DNA of 64,000 bases from Novosphingobium subterraneum (GCF_000807925.1 NZ_JRVC01000007.1:124001-188000), one strand, 5' to 3'; counted from the first letter of the stretch, positions 54,765 to 63,923 are shown. A program made the numbers and translations. The notes: generated from the letters alone by a model not told the origin.

Positions 54765-55556
54765 TTATTCCTCAAAGATCGCCACGGCGCGGACCCAGCC
54801 TGCCGAAGCGCCCCTGATCTTGTGGGGGAAGCAGCTGACCATGAAGCCGTCGGGCGGCAGCACCTCAAGATTGTGCAGCTTCTCGAGGTGGCAGTAGCCG
54901 ATGTCTCGCCCGGCCTTGTGGCCTTCCCAGATCAGCGAGGTATCGCCGGTTTCCTTGACCTTCTCTGCCGTGTGGACAAAGGGCGCGTCCCAGCTCCAAG
55001 CGTCGGTGCCGGTCACGCGCACGCCTCGCGAGGTCAGGTACATCGTCGCTTCGTAGCCCATGCCGCAGCCGATGCTGACGTAGTTGGGATCGCCCACGGC
55101 CTTGCCGGCTGCGGTGTTGACCATCACGATCTCAAGCGGCTTGAGCTCGTGCCCGATGCGCTTGAGCTCGTCTTCCACGTCCTGCGCGGTCACGACGTAG
55201 CCATCGGGAAAGTGGCGGAAGTCGAGCTTCACACCCGGCTGGAAGCACCATTCCAGTGGAACTTCGTCGATGGTCATCGAGGGCACGGGGTTGCCGTCCT
55301 TGCCGTCCATCGTCGGGTGGAAGTGCCACGGCGCATCGAGGTGCGTGCCGTTGTGCGTGGTCAGCGTCACGTTCTCGACCGCTGCGAAGCCCGCGCCGTC
55401 CGGCGTCTGCTCCGGCGTCACGCCGGGAAAGAAGAAGCCCAGTTCGGGCATCGTCTCGCCATGCTTCTGATACTCGATCTTGGGGCGCAGGAACGGCGGA
55501 TCGGTGATGACATCATTCTCGAGATAGATCGAGAGATCGACGAAACGGCGGCTCAT
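54765..55556 (-). CDS. cyclase/kynurenine formamidase-like hydrolase
   Basis: 263 residues, ATG at 55556 after AAGGGAG. The metal motif HNGTHLDAPWHF (residues 68-79; H68, H72, D74, H78) defines the cyclase family that includes kynurenine formamidase and isatin hydrolase. In the cluster it could hydrolyse an amide, lactone or ring-cleavage product. Last gene of the minus-strand run that begins with the FAD monooxygenase. Confidence 0.88.
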   Translation of the reverse strand: MSRRFVDLSIYLENDVITDPPFLRPKIEYQKHGETMPELGFFFPGVTPEQTPDGAGFAAVENVTLTTHNGTHLDAPWHFHPTMDGKDGNPVPSMTIDEVPLEWCFQPGVKLDFRHFPDGYVVTAQDVEDELKRIGHELKPLEIVMVNTAAGKAVGDPNYVSIGCGMGYEATMYLTSRGVRVTGTDAWSWDAPFVHTAEKVKETGDTSLIWEGHKAGRDIGYCHLEKLHNLEVLPPDGFMVSCFPHKIRGASAGWVRAVAIFEE

Positions 55557-55579
55557 GGCAATTTCTCCCTTGCGCTTGC

Positions 55580-56038
55580 TCAGCGCCTTGTCAGTTCGGT
55601 CCGGAGGCCCGCAGGGGTGACCACAAGGGCCAGTGCCGCGCCGAACGCGAGTTTTGCAAGCAGGGCAGGCAGCCATCCGAGCTGCGTTGTCCCCGCCAAG
55701 ATCAGCACGGCGGCTGCGCCTGCCACGCCCGATGCGGCACCAGCCAAGCCGCACAGGATTGCGCGTGGCAGGACCGCTGCGGGCAGGCGCGATTCACTGT
55801 CCAGAGTCCGCACCTTGCCCGCCGCCCGGGCCTTGCGTGCCAGCAAGCCTGGCACCAGCGTGGCCATCAGGCCGATCATGAACCCCTGAGGGGCAAAGTC
55901 GAAGACATAGCCGCCCACGCTCCACACCGGTACGTCCCTACCTGTGCCGAACACCGCAATGAAGAATGCCGCGCTCAAGGCGACATTTACGGCGATGCTG
56001 ACCGCAGTCTCGCGGCGGATGTAGGCGGCAGGCTCCAT
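55580..56038 (-). CDS. small four-helix membrane protein in the catabolic cluster
   Basis: 152 residues with about four membrane helices; no family recognised. It starts directly after the stop of the alpha/beta hydrolase gene (TGAATG) and lies 23 bp before the cyclase gene, so it is clearly in the operon. A role in uptake or membrane anchoring is speculative. Confidence 0.65.
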   Translation of the reverse strand: MEPAAYIRRETAVSIAVNVALSAAFFIAVFGTGRDVPVWSVGGYVFDFAPQGFMIGLMATLVPGLLARKARAAGKVRTLDSESRLPAAVLPRAILCGLAGAASGVAGAAAVLILAGTTQLGWLPALLAKLAFGAALALVVTPAGLRTELTRR

Positions 56039-57196
56039 TCAGGCAGTCGTACCACCCAGCGTCTCGGCGAACCAGTCGGCGATCAGGTCGCGCCCGTAGG
56101 ACATGTTGTCCGCGCCGACGTGTTCGACACCGCCTTCGCGGGCAGTGAAGATCACCTTCTCGCGGCGGGGCGAATTGACGAGCTGATCATAAAGGTCGTC
56201 CGCGTACGACACGCTGATCTGGCGATCCTGCGCGCCGTGGGTCACCAGGAAAGGCACCTTGATGGATCCCATGTGCCCGTTCAGGTTCATGTCGGTCGAC
56301 TTCTCGAGGAACTCTTCCATCGTCTCTGCGCCGAACGCCCACATCACGTGCGCCCAGTAGTGCGGGACCGGGTTTTCACCCTCGCGCTTCATGCGCTTGT
56401 CCTGCACTTCGCGCCAATTGTGGTTGGCACCCCATACCGCGCCCGAAGCAAAGCGCGGCTCGTAGGCGACTGCGCGCGGCGCAAAGTGGCCACCGAGCGA
56501 GATCCCGGTCATGCCGATCCGCTTGGGATCGACGTCTGCCTGGCTCTCCAGCCAGTCCACCGCCTTGCTCGCCCAGTTCTCCGAATGCGGATCGACCGGG
56601 AGGCCCTGCAGGCGCAGTGCCTCGCCCGTTCCCGGCTGGTCGACGCACAGCGTGGAGACGCCCCGGCGGGCCAGGGCTTCGGGGAGGCGGCTCCAGTAAA
56701 GCAGCTCCTTGCAGCTATCGAGGCCGTTGCAATATACCACCACCGGATGCGGCCCCGGCCCTTCGGCGCGGGTGTAGAGTGCGGGCATCGTGCCTTTTGC
56801 CAGCGGAATTTCGACGCGCTCGCGATTGATCTTGCCCAGCGCTGTCGATTTCGCAAAGGCGTCCAGCGCCTTGGCGTAAGTTTCCTTGCGGCCCGGCGCG
56901 CCGTGGCCCTGCATGCGTTCGGCCACCAGCAGGTAGAGCGACGCGCGCTCCAGCTTGTTGGATGCCGAAAACGCGCGGCCCTTGGCTTCGTCCTCTGCAG
57001 CAAGTTCGATCAGCTTGTCGCCATAGGCGGCCCACTGCTTCATGAACTGCGGCGTGCCGGCATCGCCGCCATTGGCCGCGGCATCGATGATCGGCTGGCA
57101 CATGTCGACGATTTCGCCGATCTGGCCGCCGCTCTCCATCGCGATCGAGACGGAGAGGTTCCAGATGTAGTTCGGGAACGGTTCGTAAAGTGCCAT
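56039..57196 (-). CDS. alpha/beta hydrolase of the DHPON/FrsA-like type
   Basis: 385 residues. An N-terminal helical region of about 125 residues precedes the alpha/beta hydrolase core, with nucleophile Ser233 in GISLGGH, a nearby PGTGEA loop, Asp in THGAQDRQIS and His in GVEHVGADN. The layout resembles 2,6-dihydroxypseudooxynicotine hydrolase, a C-C bond hydrolase. Together with the extradiol dioxygenase upstream it could cleave a ring-fission product. Stop and next start are adjacent. Confidence 0.85.
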   Translation of the reverse strand: MALYEPFPNYIWNLSVSIAMESGGQIGEIVDMCQPIIDAAANGGDAGTPQFMKQWAAYGDKLIELAAEDEAKGRAFSASNKLERASLYLLVAERMQGHGAPGRKETYAKALDAFAKSTALGKINRERVEIPLAKGTMPALYTRAEGPGPHPVVVYCNGLDSCKELLYWSRLPEALARRGVSTLCVDQPGTGEALRLQGLPVDPHSENWASKAVDWLESQADVDPKRIGMTGISLGGHFAPRAVAYEPRFASGAVWGANHNWREVQDKRMKREGENPVPHYWAHVMWAFGAETMEEFLEKSTDMNLNGHMGSIKVPFLVTHGAQDRQISVSYADDLYDQLVNSPRREKVIFTAREGGVEHVGADNMSYGRDLIADWFAETLGGTTA

Positions 57197-57199
57197 CGA

Positions 57200-58114
57200 T
57201 CAAGCCTCGCCGACGAGTTCGGGGGTCTTGAACAGGCCCGGGTTGACGTGCGGATGCGGCATCGTCTGCGGACCGCCGACGCCGATGCCCCACTGGTCCA
57301 TGACCATCGGTGCGGGCACGTGAACCTTGTGCTGGTGCGCTTCGAAGTCCACCTCTTCAAGATCCGAGGTGTACTCCGTGACGAAGCCACCCGGGGTCAC
57401 GAAATAGCTGAAGGTGTTGTTGCCGGCAGTGTGGCGGCCCGGACCCCAGCTGATGTCGATACCCTTGATCTTCAGGCGATGCGCGCCGCGCATCATATCG
57501 TCGACCGAGAGCATGTCGTAGGCGACGTGGTTGAGGCAGGCCGGCCCCGGCAGGATGGCGATGCGGTGGTGCGCCGAATTGCAGCGCAGGAAGCACATGA
57601 AATCGCCGAGCCAATCCGAGACCTTGAAGCCGAGCACGTCGCAGAAGAACTTCACCGCTTCCTGATGGTTCGGCGAATGCAGCACGATGTGGCTGATCTT
57701 GACCGGCACGCCTTCCCAGCGCGCCAGCTCGCGCTTGGCGCCACGGGCAACGTCGCTCGAAACTTCGAACATCAGGCCATCGGGCGAGAAGAAGCGGAAG
57801 CCGTAGCCGCCGCCGGGCGAGGTCAGGTCGGCAGGCTCGCTGACGATCTGGCATCCGGCATCGGCAACCTTCGTGCGCAGCGCGTCGACGTCGGCACGGC
57901 TGTCAGCCGCAAGTGCAATCACGTCGACGCGGTTCTCGTCCGCGCGGCGCAGCTGCACCACGTGGTGCTCGTCATGCCCCTGCGCCTTGAACCAGGCATG
58001 GTTCGGGTCCTCGCCCACCGGCTCGAGGCCCCAGACCTCGGTGTAATAGGTCTTCTCGGCGTCGAATTCCTTCACGCCATACCCGACATAGCGGATTTCG
58101 GTAACGCGGCTCAT
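57200..58114 (-). CDS. type I extradiol ring-cleavage dioxygenase (VOC fold)
   Basis: 304 residues, two VOC modules. The C-terminal module keeps the iron ligands H142, H196 and E247, and the supporting residues H182, H228 and Y237. Relative to 2,3-dihydroxybiphenyl dioxygenase (H146, H195, H209, H241, Y250, E260) the spacings from H182 on are identical (14, 32, 9, 10), so it should be active. It opens a catechol next to the hydroxyls. The substrate is unknown; biphenyl-type ligands are only one possibility. The ATG is at 58114. Confidence 0.93.
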   Translation of the reverse strand: MSRVTEIRYVGYGVKEFDAEKTYYTEVWGLEPVGEDPNHAWFKAQGHDEHHVVQLRRADENRVDVIALAADSRADVDALRTKVADAGCQIVSEPADLTSPGGGYGFRFFSPDGLMFEVSSDVARGAKRELARWEGVPVKISHIVLHSPNHQEAVKFFCDVLGFKVSDWLGDFMCFLRCNSAHHRIAILPGPACLNHVAYDMLSVDDMMRGAHRLKIKGIDISWGPGRHTAGNNTFSYFVTPGGFVTEYTSDLEEVDFEAHQHKVHVPAPMVMDQWGIGVGGPQTMPHPHVNPGLFKTPELVGEA

Positions 58115-58141
58115 TGGGATCTTCCTTGAAATGCGGGTGAA

Positions 58142-59257
58142 TCAGATCGGCTGCGAGACGACTTCGAACATCTCTGCGGTCGCTTTGTGGTTGTCGACCG
58201 CGGGCCCCACGCCCAGCTGGCCGTGGCAGATCGCAAGGCTGCTCTCGACGATGTAGCGGCAGCGCTCGAAGCGGCGGTCGCGATAGGCCTTGAGCGCGGC
58301 TTCGACGGTGTCGTGACGCTCCAGTTCCTCGGCGACGACGATGGCGTCCTCGATGGCCATGCCTGCGCCCTGGCCGAGATGCGGCGTGGTGGCGTGGACG
58401 GCATCCCCCAGCAGGCCGACGCGGCCCTTGCTCCAGTCGCCACGCACCAGCATGCCTTCGAGCGGGCGGTAGACCACGCCCTCATCGTCGGTGATCTGCT
58501 CGCCCAGTTCACGGATTGCAGGCGAGCAATTGGCCAGCTTGGCGCGCATCGCGGCGGCAATGCCTTCCTTCGGATACCACGGATTGCCCGGCTCGGGCGT
58601 GGTGACATACATGTACATCACGTCCGCGCTCATCGGCACGAGGCCCACGCCGGTCGGGCCATTGTAGACCTGCAAGGCATCGAGTCCCTCGGGGCGCGGG
58701 AAGTTGTAACGCCACACCGCCTGGCCGGTGAATACCGGCTTCTCTGCCTCGGGCAGGATGGCGGCGCGTGTCTGTGAATAGACGCCATCGGCGCCGATCA
58801 CGGCGTCGTAGATGCCAGACGAGCCGTCCGAGAAGGTCACGGCCACCTTCTCGCCATCATCGACAATCTCATCGGCCGTGATGCCGAGGCGAATCTCGGT
58901 GCCCAGTTCCTTTGCGCTGTCGCCAAGCACCTTCTGCAAGGCGCGGCGGCCGATGCCGACGTTGGCGGGGCGACCTTCGACCAGGCGGGGGCTCGGCACG
59001 CGGGCGACCTTGGTGCCATCGGGCAGGAAGATCTCGACCGCATCGAAACCGCAGGCCGCATCCATGAACCTGTCGAGCACGCCAAGCTGGTCCATCGCCC
59101 TGAGGACGTTCGACTGCTGGATGATGCCTACACCATAGACCGACCAGTTCGGGTCCTTTTCCACGGCTGTTACGGTGTGCCCTTTGCGAGCCAGCGCGAT
59201 GGCCGCCGAAAGTCCGCCGATGCCGGCGCCGATGATTAGAATATCCAGATTTTCCAT
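58142..59257 (-). CDS. FAD-dependent aromatic monooxygenase
   Basis: 371 residues of the PHBH/UbiH class. GxGxxG FAD motif at residues 10-15 (GAGIGG), DG motif near 160 (AVIGADGVYSQTR), and the GD motif GLLGDAVHATTPHLGQGAGMAIEDA. It would hydroxylate or oxidatively decarboxylate an aromatic ring. It is first in a five-gene minus-strand run and divergent from the MFS gene, across a 239-bp region with an operator candidate. Confidence 0.92.
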   Translation of the reverse strand: MENLDILIIGAGIGGLSAAIALARKGHTVTAVEKDPNWSVYGVGIIQQSNVLRAMDQLGVLDRFMDAACGFDAVEIFLPDGTKVARVPSPRLVEGRPANVGIGRRALQKVLGDSAKELGTEIRLGITADEIVDDGEKVAVTFSDGSSGIYDAVIGADGVYSQTRAAILPEAEKPVFTGQAVWRYNFPRPEGLDALQVYNGPTGVGLVPMSADVMYMYVTTPEPGNPWYPKEGIAAAMRAKLANCSPAIRELGEQITDDEGVVYRPLEGMLVRGDWSKGRVGLLGDAVHATTPHLGQGAGMAIEDAIVVAEELERHDTVEAALKAYRDRRFERCRYIVESSLAICHGQLGVGPAVDNHKATAEMFEVVSQPI

Positions 59258-59343
59258 GGCCTCTGACCGGATCCGTCAGTTCGGAATGCCGGCCCCTCTC
59301 GTCTGCTTGATTGGGATTGCGCAGGATTTAGAATGCGCGGACC

Positions 59344-59368
59344 AATACACCAAGCAAGTAATTTTTAT
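59344..59368. promoter_or_regulatory. operator candidate B of the catabolic cluster
   Basis: AATACACCA-N9-TTTTTAT (59344-59368), in the monooxygenase-MFS divergent region. It shares its 9-base left half and 9-base spacer with the site next to the TetR gene. Confidence 0.5.
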
Positions 59369-59496
59369 GCCATAGCATCTCTGAAATTGATGGTTTGGCA
59401 TCAAGTCCATTAGCTTGACTTGCGCAAAAGGCGCGTGGATACCGTTTGAGAATAACGGTTCTAGAATGTGGCGGCAATCGGCCACAGGGAGATCAG

Positions 59497-60699
59497 ATGA
59501 CCAGTTCCGCCAGGCGCCAACCGGGCATTCCACAAGGCCTCACCATAGTCCTGACCGGCTTCCTGCCCATCGTCGCGATCGTGTCGATGTTCCCGGCGGT
59601 GCCCGCGATGATCGCGCATTTCGCGAGCGATCCCACAGCGCCGACCAAGGTGCCGGCCATGGTCTCGGCACCCGGTCTGACCGTCGCGATCCTTGCCCTG
59701 TTCGCGGGCCTGCTCGTCGACAAGTTCGGTCGCCGCCGCCTGCTGCTGTGGTCCACGGGACTCTATGGTTTCGTCGGCATGGCACCGATGCTGCTCGACA
59801 ATCTCGACCACATCTACGCATCGCGCTTGCTGCTGGGTGTCGCAGAAGCGGCGATCCTCACCACGGTCAACACTCTGATCGGAGACTACTGGGACGAAAA
59901 GGGGCGCTATCGCTGGCTTTCGATGCAGGGCATCGTCGGCCCGTTCTTTGGCAGCGCCGTCATCTTCACGTCGGGCTATCTCGCTTCGATGAGCTGGAAC
60001 GCGGTCTTTGCGATCTATGGAGTCGGCTTCCTTTGCTTCTTCGCGATGCTCGCTTTCATCTATGAGCCTGAAAACGACGACACCGCCCGCAAGATGCTGG
60101 GCATCGGTGCCGAAGCAAGCACTCCGTTCCCGTGGAAGGGTGTGCTCCTGTTCGGTCTCGTCACCCTGTTCGGCGGCGCACTCTATTATGTCTTCATCAT
60201 CAATGGCGGCATCGTCTGGCAGGAGCTTGGCGTATCCGATCCCAAGGAAATCGGCCGCCTGACCACGATCCCGAGCATGTTCGTGATCGTCGGCGCGCTG
60301 ATCTTCTGGACCACCGGGCGCCTCGGTGCGCGCACCCAGTTGACCATTTTCCTCCTGCTGCTCGGCTCAGGACTTGCCGTGATCGGTTCTGCGAGCGACT
60401 GGAAGGGCATGGTTGCCGGCATGGCCCTGCAGCAGACCGGCGCTGGCATGGCGGTGCCGACGCTGATCGCTTGGGCGCAAGGCTACCTGCCCTTCGAACA
60501 CCGCGGGCGCGGCATGGGTGTGTGGACCTCTGCGTTCTTCCTCGGCCAGTTTATTTCGCCCTTGCTGGTCAGCGTTGCCCGCACGTCCAGCGGCTCGATG
60601 CAGGGCGCGTTCCTGATCGCGGGTGGCCTTGGCATCGTGATTGCGGTGGTGACGTGGTTCATCGTTACCCCGCGCCAGGCCGAACCGGCGCTGGCCTGA
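59497..60699 (+). CDS. MFS transporter
   Basis: 400 residues, twelve likely membrane helices. GLLVDKFGRRRLLLWS is the MFS motif between helices 2 and 3, and FEHRGRGMGVWTS lies in the second half. The ATG at 59497 follows AGGGAG. It presumably imports the substrate or exports an intermediate of the catabolic cluster. Its stop overlaps the next gene (TGATG). Confidence 0.9.
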   Translation: MTSSARRQPGIPQGLTIVLTGFLPIVAIVSMFPAVPAMIAHFASDPTAPTKVPAMVSAPGLTVAILALFAGLLVDKFGRRRLLLWSTGLYGFVGMAPMLLDNLDHIYASRLLLGVAEAAILTTVNTLIGDYWDEKGRYRWLSMQGIVGPFFGSAVIFTSGYLASMSWNAVFAIYGVGFLCFFAMLAFIYEPENDDTARKMLGIGAEASTPFPWKGVLLFGLVTLFGGALYYVFIINGGIVWQELGVSDPKEIGRLTTIPSMFVIVGALIFWTTGRLGARTQLTIFLLLLGSGLAVIGSASDWKGMVAGMALQQTGAGMAVPTLIAWAQGYLPFEHRGRGMGVWTSAFFLGQFISPLLVSVARTSSGSMQGAFLIAGGLGIVIAVVTWFIVTPRQAEPALA

Positions 60700-61127
60700 T
60701 GCGCCGCGTCCTCCTGGCCATCGCGACCGTCGCCCTGCTGGGCAATGGCCCGGCAGCGGCGGACAACCGCCGCATCATCGAGGACTTCGCCCGGATGTTC
60801 TATGTCGAGCGCGACGTGCGCCAGGCCTTCGAGACCTACGTCGCGCCCGACTACATCCAGCATAACCCGGGCGTGCCGGATGGGCGCGAGGCTGCGATCG
60901 CGCTGCTGCAGCCGATGTTTTCCGACCGCAACCGCAGCTTCGAGGTCCGCAGGATCCTCGTCGACGGGGACCTTGCCGCGATCCACATCTTCGCAAGGCC
61001 CGATCCTGCGGCGCGCGGTGCCGCCGTGGCGGATTTCTACCGCCTCAAGGACGGCAAGATCGTCGAGCACTGGGACGTGATCCAGCCGATCCCGGAAAAG
61101 TCGGCCAACGCGCACCCGATGTTCTGA
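60699..61127 (+). CDS. exported SnoaL/NTF2-like protein
   Basis: 142 residues with a signal peptide (MRRVLLAIATVALLGNGPAA). FVERDVRQAFETYVAPDYIQHNPGVPDG-like sequence (YVAPDYIQHNPGVPDG) and FYRLKDGKIVEHWDVIQPIP place it in the SnoaL-like NTF2 family, which includes isomerases, dehydratases and cyclases. It may bind or convert the substrate in the periplasm. Coupled to the MFS gene; it converges with the Rieske gene. Confidence 0.8.
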   Translation: MRRVLLAIATVALLGNGPAAADNRRIIEDFARMFYVERDVRQAFETYVAPDYIQHNPGVPDGREAAIALLQPMFSDRNRSFEVRRILVDGDLAAIHIFARPDPAARGAAVADFYRLKDGKIVEHWDVIQPIPEKSANAHPMF

Positions 61128-61162
61128 GGGCAATGTTCTGAGTGCGCGCTGGCCGTGGCCGG

Positions 61163-62191
61163 CTATTGCGCGGCCACAGGCTCCCCTGCTTCGGCGCGGC
61201 GCAATTGCATCATCCGCCGTCGGACCCTGATCGCGCCTGCATCAGATGGCAGGATCACCGGGCGCAGATCCCAGAAGTCTGCATCGCCCATCGCTTCCTG
61301 CTGCGCGTGCAGCGTCGGATGGTCTTCTTCAAGGAAGGCCTTCTCGAGCAGCGCATGCGCTTCGGGGGTCGGCTCGTGCGTATAGAAATAGTGCGTCGAC
61401 GTTGCCGTCTCGGGCGTCAGGATATGCGGGTCGCCCATCAGCGGCACGACCATGTCCTTGCGGTCCGTGCCTGCCCGGGCAAGGCCAATGTACAGGGCCA
61501 GGTTCGACGGCGCATTCCAGCGCATGTGCAGCCACTGGTCGGTCTTCGCGCCTTCCGGAAGCATGGGCACAGCCCAGGCCGGCGGATCGGAGTCGGGCAT
61601 CGTCCAGTTGTTCCAGATGGCCCCATCGTCTTCCTGAATCACCTCGTGCTCGCCGCAGGCCAGCAGGGCACCGTTCGTGCCGAAGCTTTCGCGGTGGATG
61701 AATTCGGCGTGGCTCAGATCCATCAGGTTGTCGGTGACCAGTTCGTAGCTCGCGTCCATCTTGATCGTGCCGCGATGCAGTGGCCTGTCATGGTCGATGA
61801 AGCTGTAGTCGGGGATCAGCGCGGGGTCTGCCTTGTCGGCATCGCCCGGCCAGAACCACACCCCGGTGTATTTCTCCACCACCGGCAGCACCTCGACCTT
61901 GGCAATGTCGAGCGGTTGGCCGCTGAACGGGTTGTGCGCGCAGTTGCCTGCACCGTCGAAGGCGAGGCCATGATAGCCGCAGCGCATCATGTCGCCATCG
62001 CGCCCGCCGCGGCTCAGGGGCACGAAGCGGTGGGGGCAGCGATCCGCCATCATCACCAGCTCGCCATCCGACTTGCGCCAGATCACCCATGGCCTGTCGA
62101 GCAGGCGGCGGGCGAGAAAACCGCCCTCGGGCACTTCGTGCGACCAACAGGCCATATACCAGCCATTGCGAATGAAGGCGCTCACGGTCAT
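61163..62191 (-). CDS. Rieske non-heme iron oxygenase (VanA/CAO-like)
   Basis: 342 residues, ATG at 62191 after GGGGAG. The Rieske cluster is C52-x-H54 and C71-x-x-H74. The mononuclear iron site is H161 and H166 in DLSHAEFIHRES. The length and single subunit resemble vanillate O-demethylase oxygenase and related ring- or side-chain hydroxylases. A reductase partner is not in the window. It is divergent from the TetR gene and probably controlled by it. Confidence 0.92.
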   Translation of the reverse strand: MTVSAFIRNGWYMACWSHEVPEGGFLARRLLDRPWVIWRKSDGELVMMADRCPHRFVPLSRGGRDGDMMRCGYHGLAFDGAGNCAHNPFSGQPLDIAKVEVLPVVEKYTGVWFWPGDADKADPALIPDYSFIDHDRPLHRGTIKMDASYELVTDNLMDLSHAEFIHRESFGTNGALLACGEHEVIQEDDGAIWNNWTMPDSDPPAWAVPMLPEGAKTDQWLHMRWNAPSNLALYIGLARAGTDRKDMVVPLMGDPHILTPETATSTHYFYTHEPTPEAHALLEKAFLEEDHPTLHAQQEAMGDADFWDLRPVILPSDAGAIRVRRRMMQLRRAEAGEPVAAQ

Positions 62192-62211
62192 TCTCCCCAG
62201 ATGTCGAATCA

Positions 62212-62236
62212 AATACACCAGTTGGTTTCTTTGTAT
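62212..62236. promoter_or_regulatory. operator candidate A between Rieske and TetR genes
   Basis: AATACACCA-N9-TTTGTAT (62212-62236), with ATACA/TGTAT as inverted arms and an inner ACCAGTTGGT palindrome. Matches the pattern at 59344-59368. Confidence 0.55.
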
Positions 62237-62250
62237 CACGGACAGTCGCG

Positions 62251-62871
62251 ATGAGAAGCCCGGTCAGTCGCAATCCGGAAGTGGTGCGCGCCCGCATCCT
62301 CGATGCCGCGCAGGCCGAGTTCATGGCTGAGGGCTTTGCCGGCGCCAGCACGAACCGCATCCTCGAGCGCTTCGGCGGTTCCAAGCCCACCATGTTCCGT
62401 CATTTCGAAACCAAGCGCGCGCTGTTCGAAGGGGTCGTCGCGCGGATTGCCGAACGCTGGCGCGATGTGGTGGACATGGCGGACGTCAGTGATGCCGAAC
62501 CGCAGGGGTGGCTGGAGTGCTTCGCCCTGCGTGCGCTGACGTGGATTCTCACCGACGAAAGCATCTTCGTTGGTCGCATGGCCATTGCCGAGGGCCATCT
62601 GTTTCCCGAAGTGGGCGCAACCTACCGCCAGCACGCGGTCACGCCGCTCAACGATCTGCTCGCCGCGCAACTCGCCGCCTGGACCGAGCGTGGCCTGCTG
62701 GCCTGTGACGATCCGGAACGCGCCGCGCTCGCCTTCTTCGACCTTACCCTTGCCGGCATGGTCAGCCGCAAGCTCTACCGTGTCGAGGCCAGCTTCGATG
62801 ACGCATCGCTCGCCGACCACGCGAGCACCTGCGTCCGCATCTTCCTCCATGGCCTGCGCAAGCCCGCCTGA
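62251..62871 (+). CDS. TetR family transcriptional regulator
   Basis: 206 residues. The N-terminal helix-turn-helix ARILDAAQAEFMAEGFAGASTNRILERFGGSKPTMFRHFETKRALF is typical TetR. The ligand domain is unique to the subgroup. It is divergent from the Rieske gene with the operator candidate between them and is the likely regulator of the cluster. It presumably senses the substrate or an intermediate. Confidence 0.93.
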   Translation: MRSPVSRNPEVVRARILDAAQAEFMAEGFAGASTNRILERFGGSKPTMFRHFETKRALFEGVVARIAERWRDVVDMADVSDAEPQGWLECFALRALTWILTDESIFVGRMAIAEGHLFPEVGATYRQHAVTPLNDLLAAQLAAWTERGLLACDDPERAALAFFDLTLAGMVSRKLYRVEASFDDASLADHASTCVRIFLHGLRKPA

Positions 62872-62962
62872 ACTGCCGCCCGTTCACTGCGGCCGTTTCA
62901 CTTCGCACAGTTGCCGACAATCCTCACGATTGTTAGCCTTGCAAACGGAAGAGGAACGACAC

Positions 62963-63880
62963 ATGACTGGCACGACACGCGAATTTCAGGGAAAGACCGC
63001 CTTCATCACCGGCGGCGTCAACGGCATCGGCTTCGGCATAGCCCGCGCCTTCGCCATGGCCGGGATGGACCTCGTCCTCACCTACCGCAAGGAGCAGGAC
63101 CGCGAGGATGCGGCCCGCTGGCTCGCCGACAACAACCTCCCGGCGGCGCGCTACGTCCGGCTCGACGTCACCGACCGTGACCGTTTTGCCGCGATCGCTG
63201 CCGAGGTGGGCAAGGTCCACGTCCTCGTCAACAATGCGGGCGTCAGCGTGTTCGGCCCGACCGACGAGGCGACCTATGCCGATTACGACTGGATCATGGG
63301 CGTCAACTTCGGCGGGGTGGTCAACGGTCTCGTGTCCTTCCTGCCGGGCATGAAGGCCCATGGCGAGGGTGGGCACGTGGTCAATGTGGCCTCGATGGCG
63401 GCCTATCTCTCCGGACCTCAGGCAGGCATCTACACTGCCAGCAAGTTTGCGGTGCGCGGGCTTACCGAATCCTTGCGCTACAACCTCGCCCCGCATGGCA
63501 TCGGCGTTTCGCTGATGTGCCCCGGCCTGACCCGCACCAACGCCTGGACCAGTGCGCTGAAGCGGCCCGAAGGCTTTGCCGACTCCGGCTTTGCACCGGC
63601 CGACCCGGCCGAGCTCGAACAGTTCGGCACTGCCTTCGAACTCGGCATGGACCCGCTTGAGGTCGGGCAGAAGACCCTGCAGGGCATGATCGAGAACCGC
63701 GGCCTGATCCTCACCCACGGCGAATTCGCCGAGGACTTCGAGGAGATCTACCGCACCTCGCTCGAAGCCCTGCCCAAGGAGCCTGTCCCCGAAGGCCGCC
63801 TCCATATCGAGCGCCTGCGCCGGGCCGCCAACAAGGCAGCGGCCGAAGGGCACGCCATCGGCCTTGCAGACCTTACCTGA
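62963..63880 (+). CDS. SDR family oxidoreductase in the catabolic cluster
   Basis: 305 residues, ATG at 62963. Cofactor motif TGGVNGIGFGIA near residue 17, VNNAGVSVFG, catalytic Ser in VASMAAYLSG and Tyr-x-x-x-Lys in IYTASKFAVRG. It could oxidise an alcohol or dihydrodiol intermediate. It lies 91 bp after tetR and may be cotranscribed with it. Confidence 0.9.
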   Translation: MTGTTREFQGKTAFITGGVNGIGFGIARAFAMAGMDLVLTYRKEQDREDAARWLADNNLPAARYVRLDVTDRDRFAAIAAEVGKVHVLVNNAGVSVFGPTDEATYADYDWIMGVNFGGVVNGLVSFLPGMKAHGEGGHVVNVASMAAYLSGPQAGIYTASKFAVRGLTESLRYNLAPHGIGVSLMCPGLTRTNAWTSALKRPEGFADSGFAPADPAELEQFGTAFELGMDPLEVGQKTLQGMIENRGLILTHGEFAEDFEEIYRTSLEALPKEPVPEGRLHIERLRRAANKAAAEGHAIGLADLT

Positions 63881-63890
63881 TCACAGAAAA

Positions 63891-63923
63891 GCGGGGCACG
63901 GGCCGCTGTGGCCTGTGCCCCGC
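63891..63923. terminator. hairpin after the SDR gene
   Basis: GCGGGGCAC/GTGCCCCGC outer stem with inner paired bases. The T-run is on the minus side, so it may serve a convergent gene beyond the window. I see no supported gene in 63924-64000. Confidence 0.6.
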
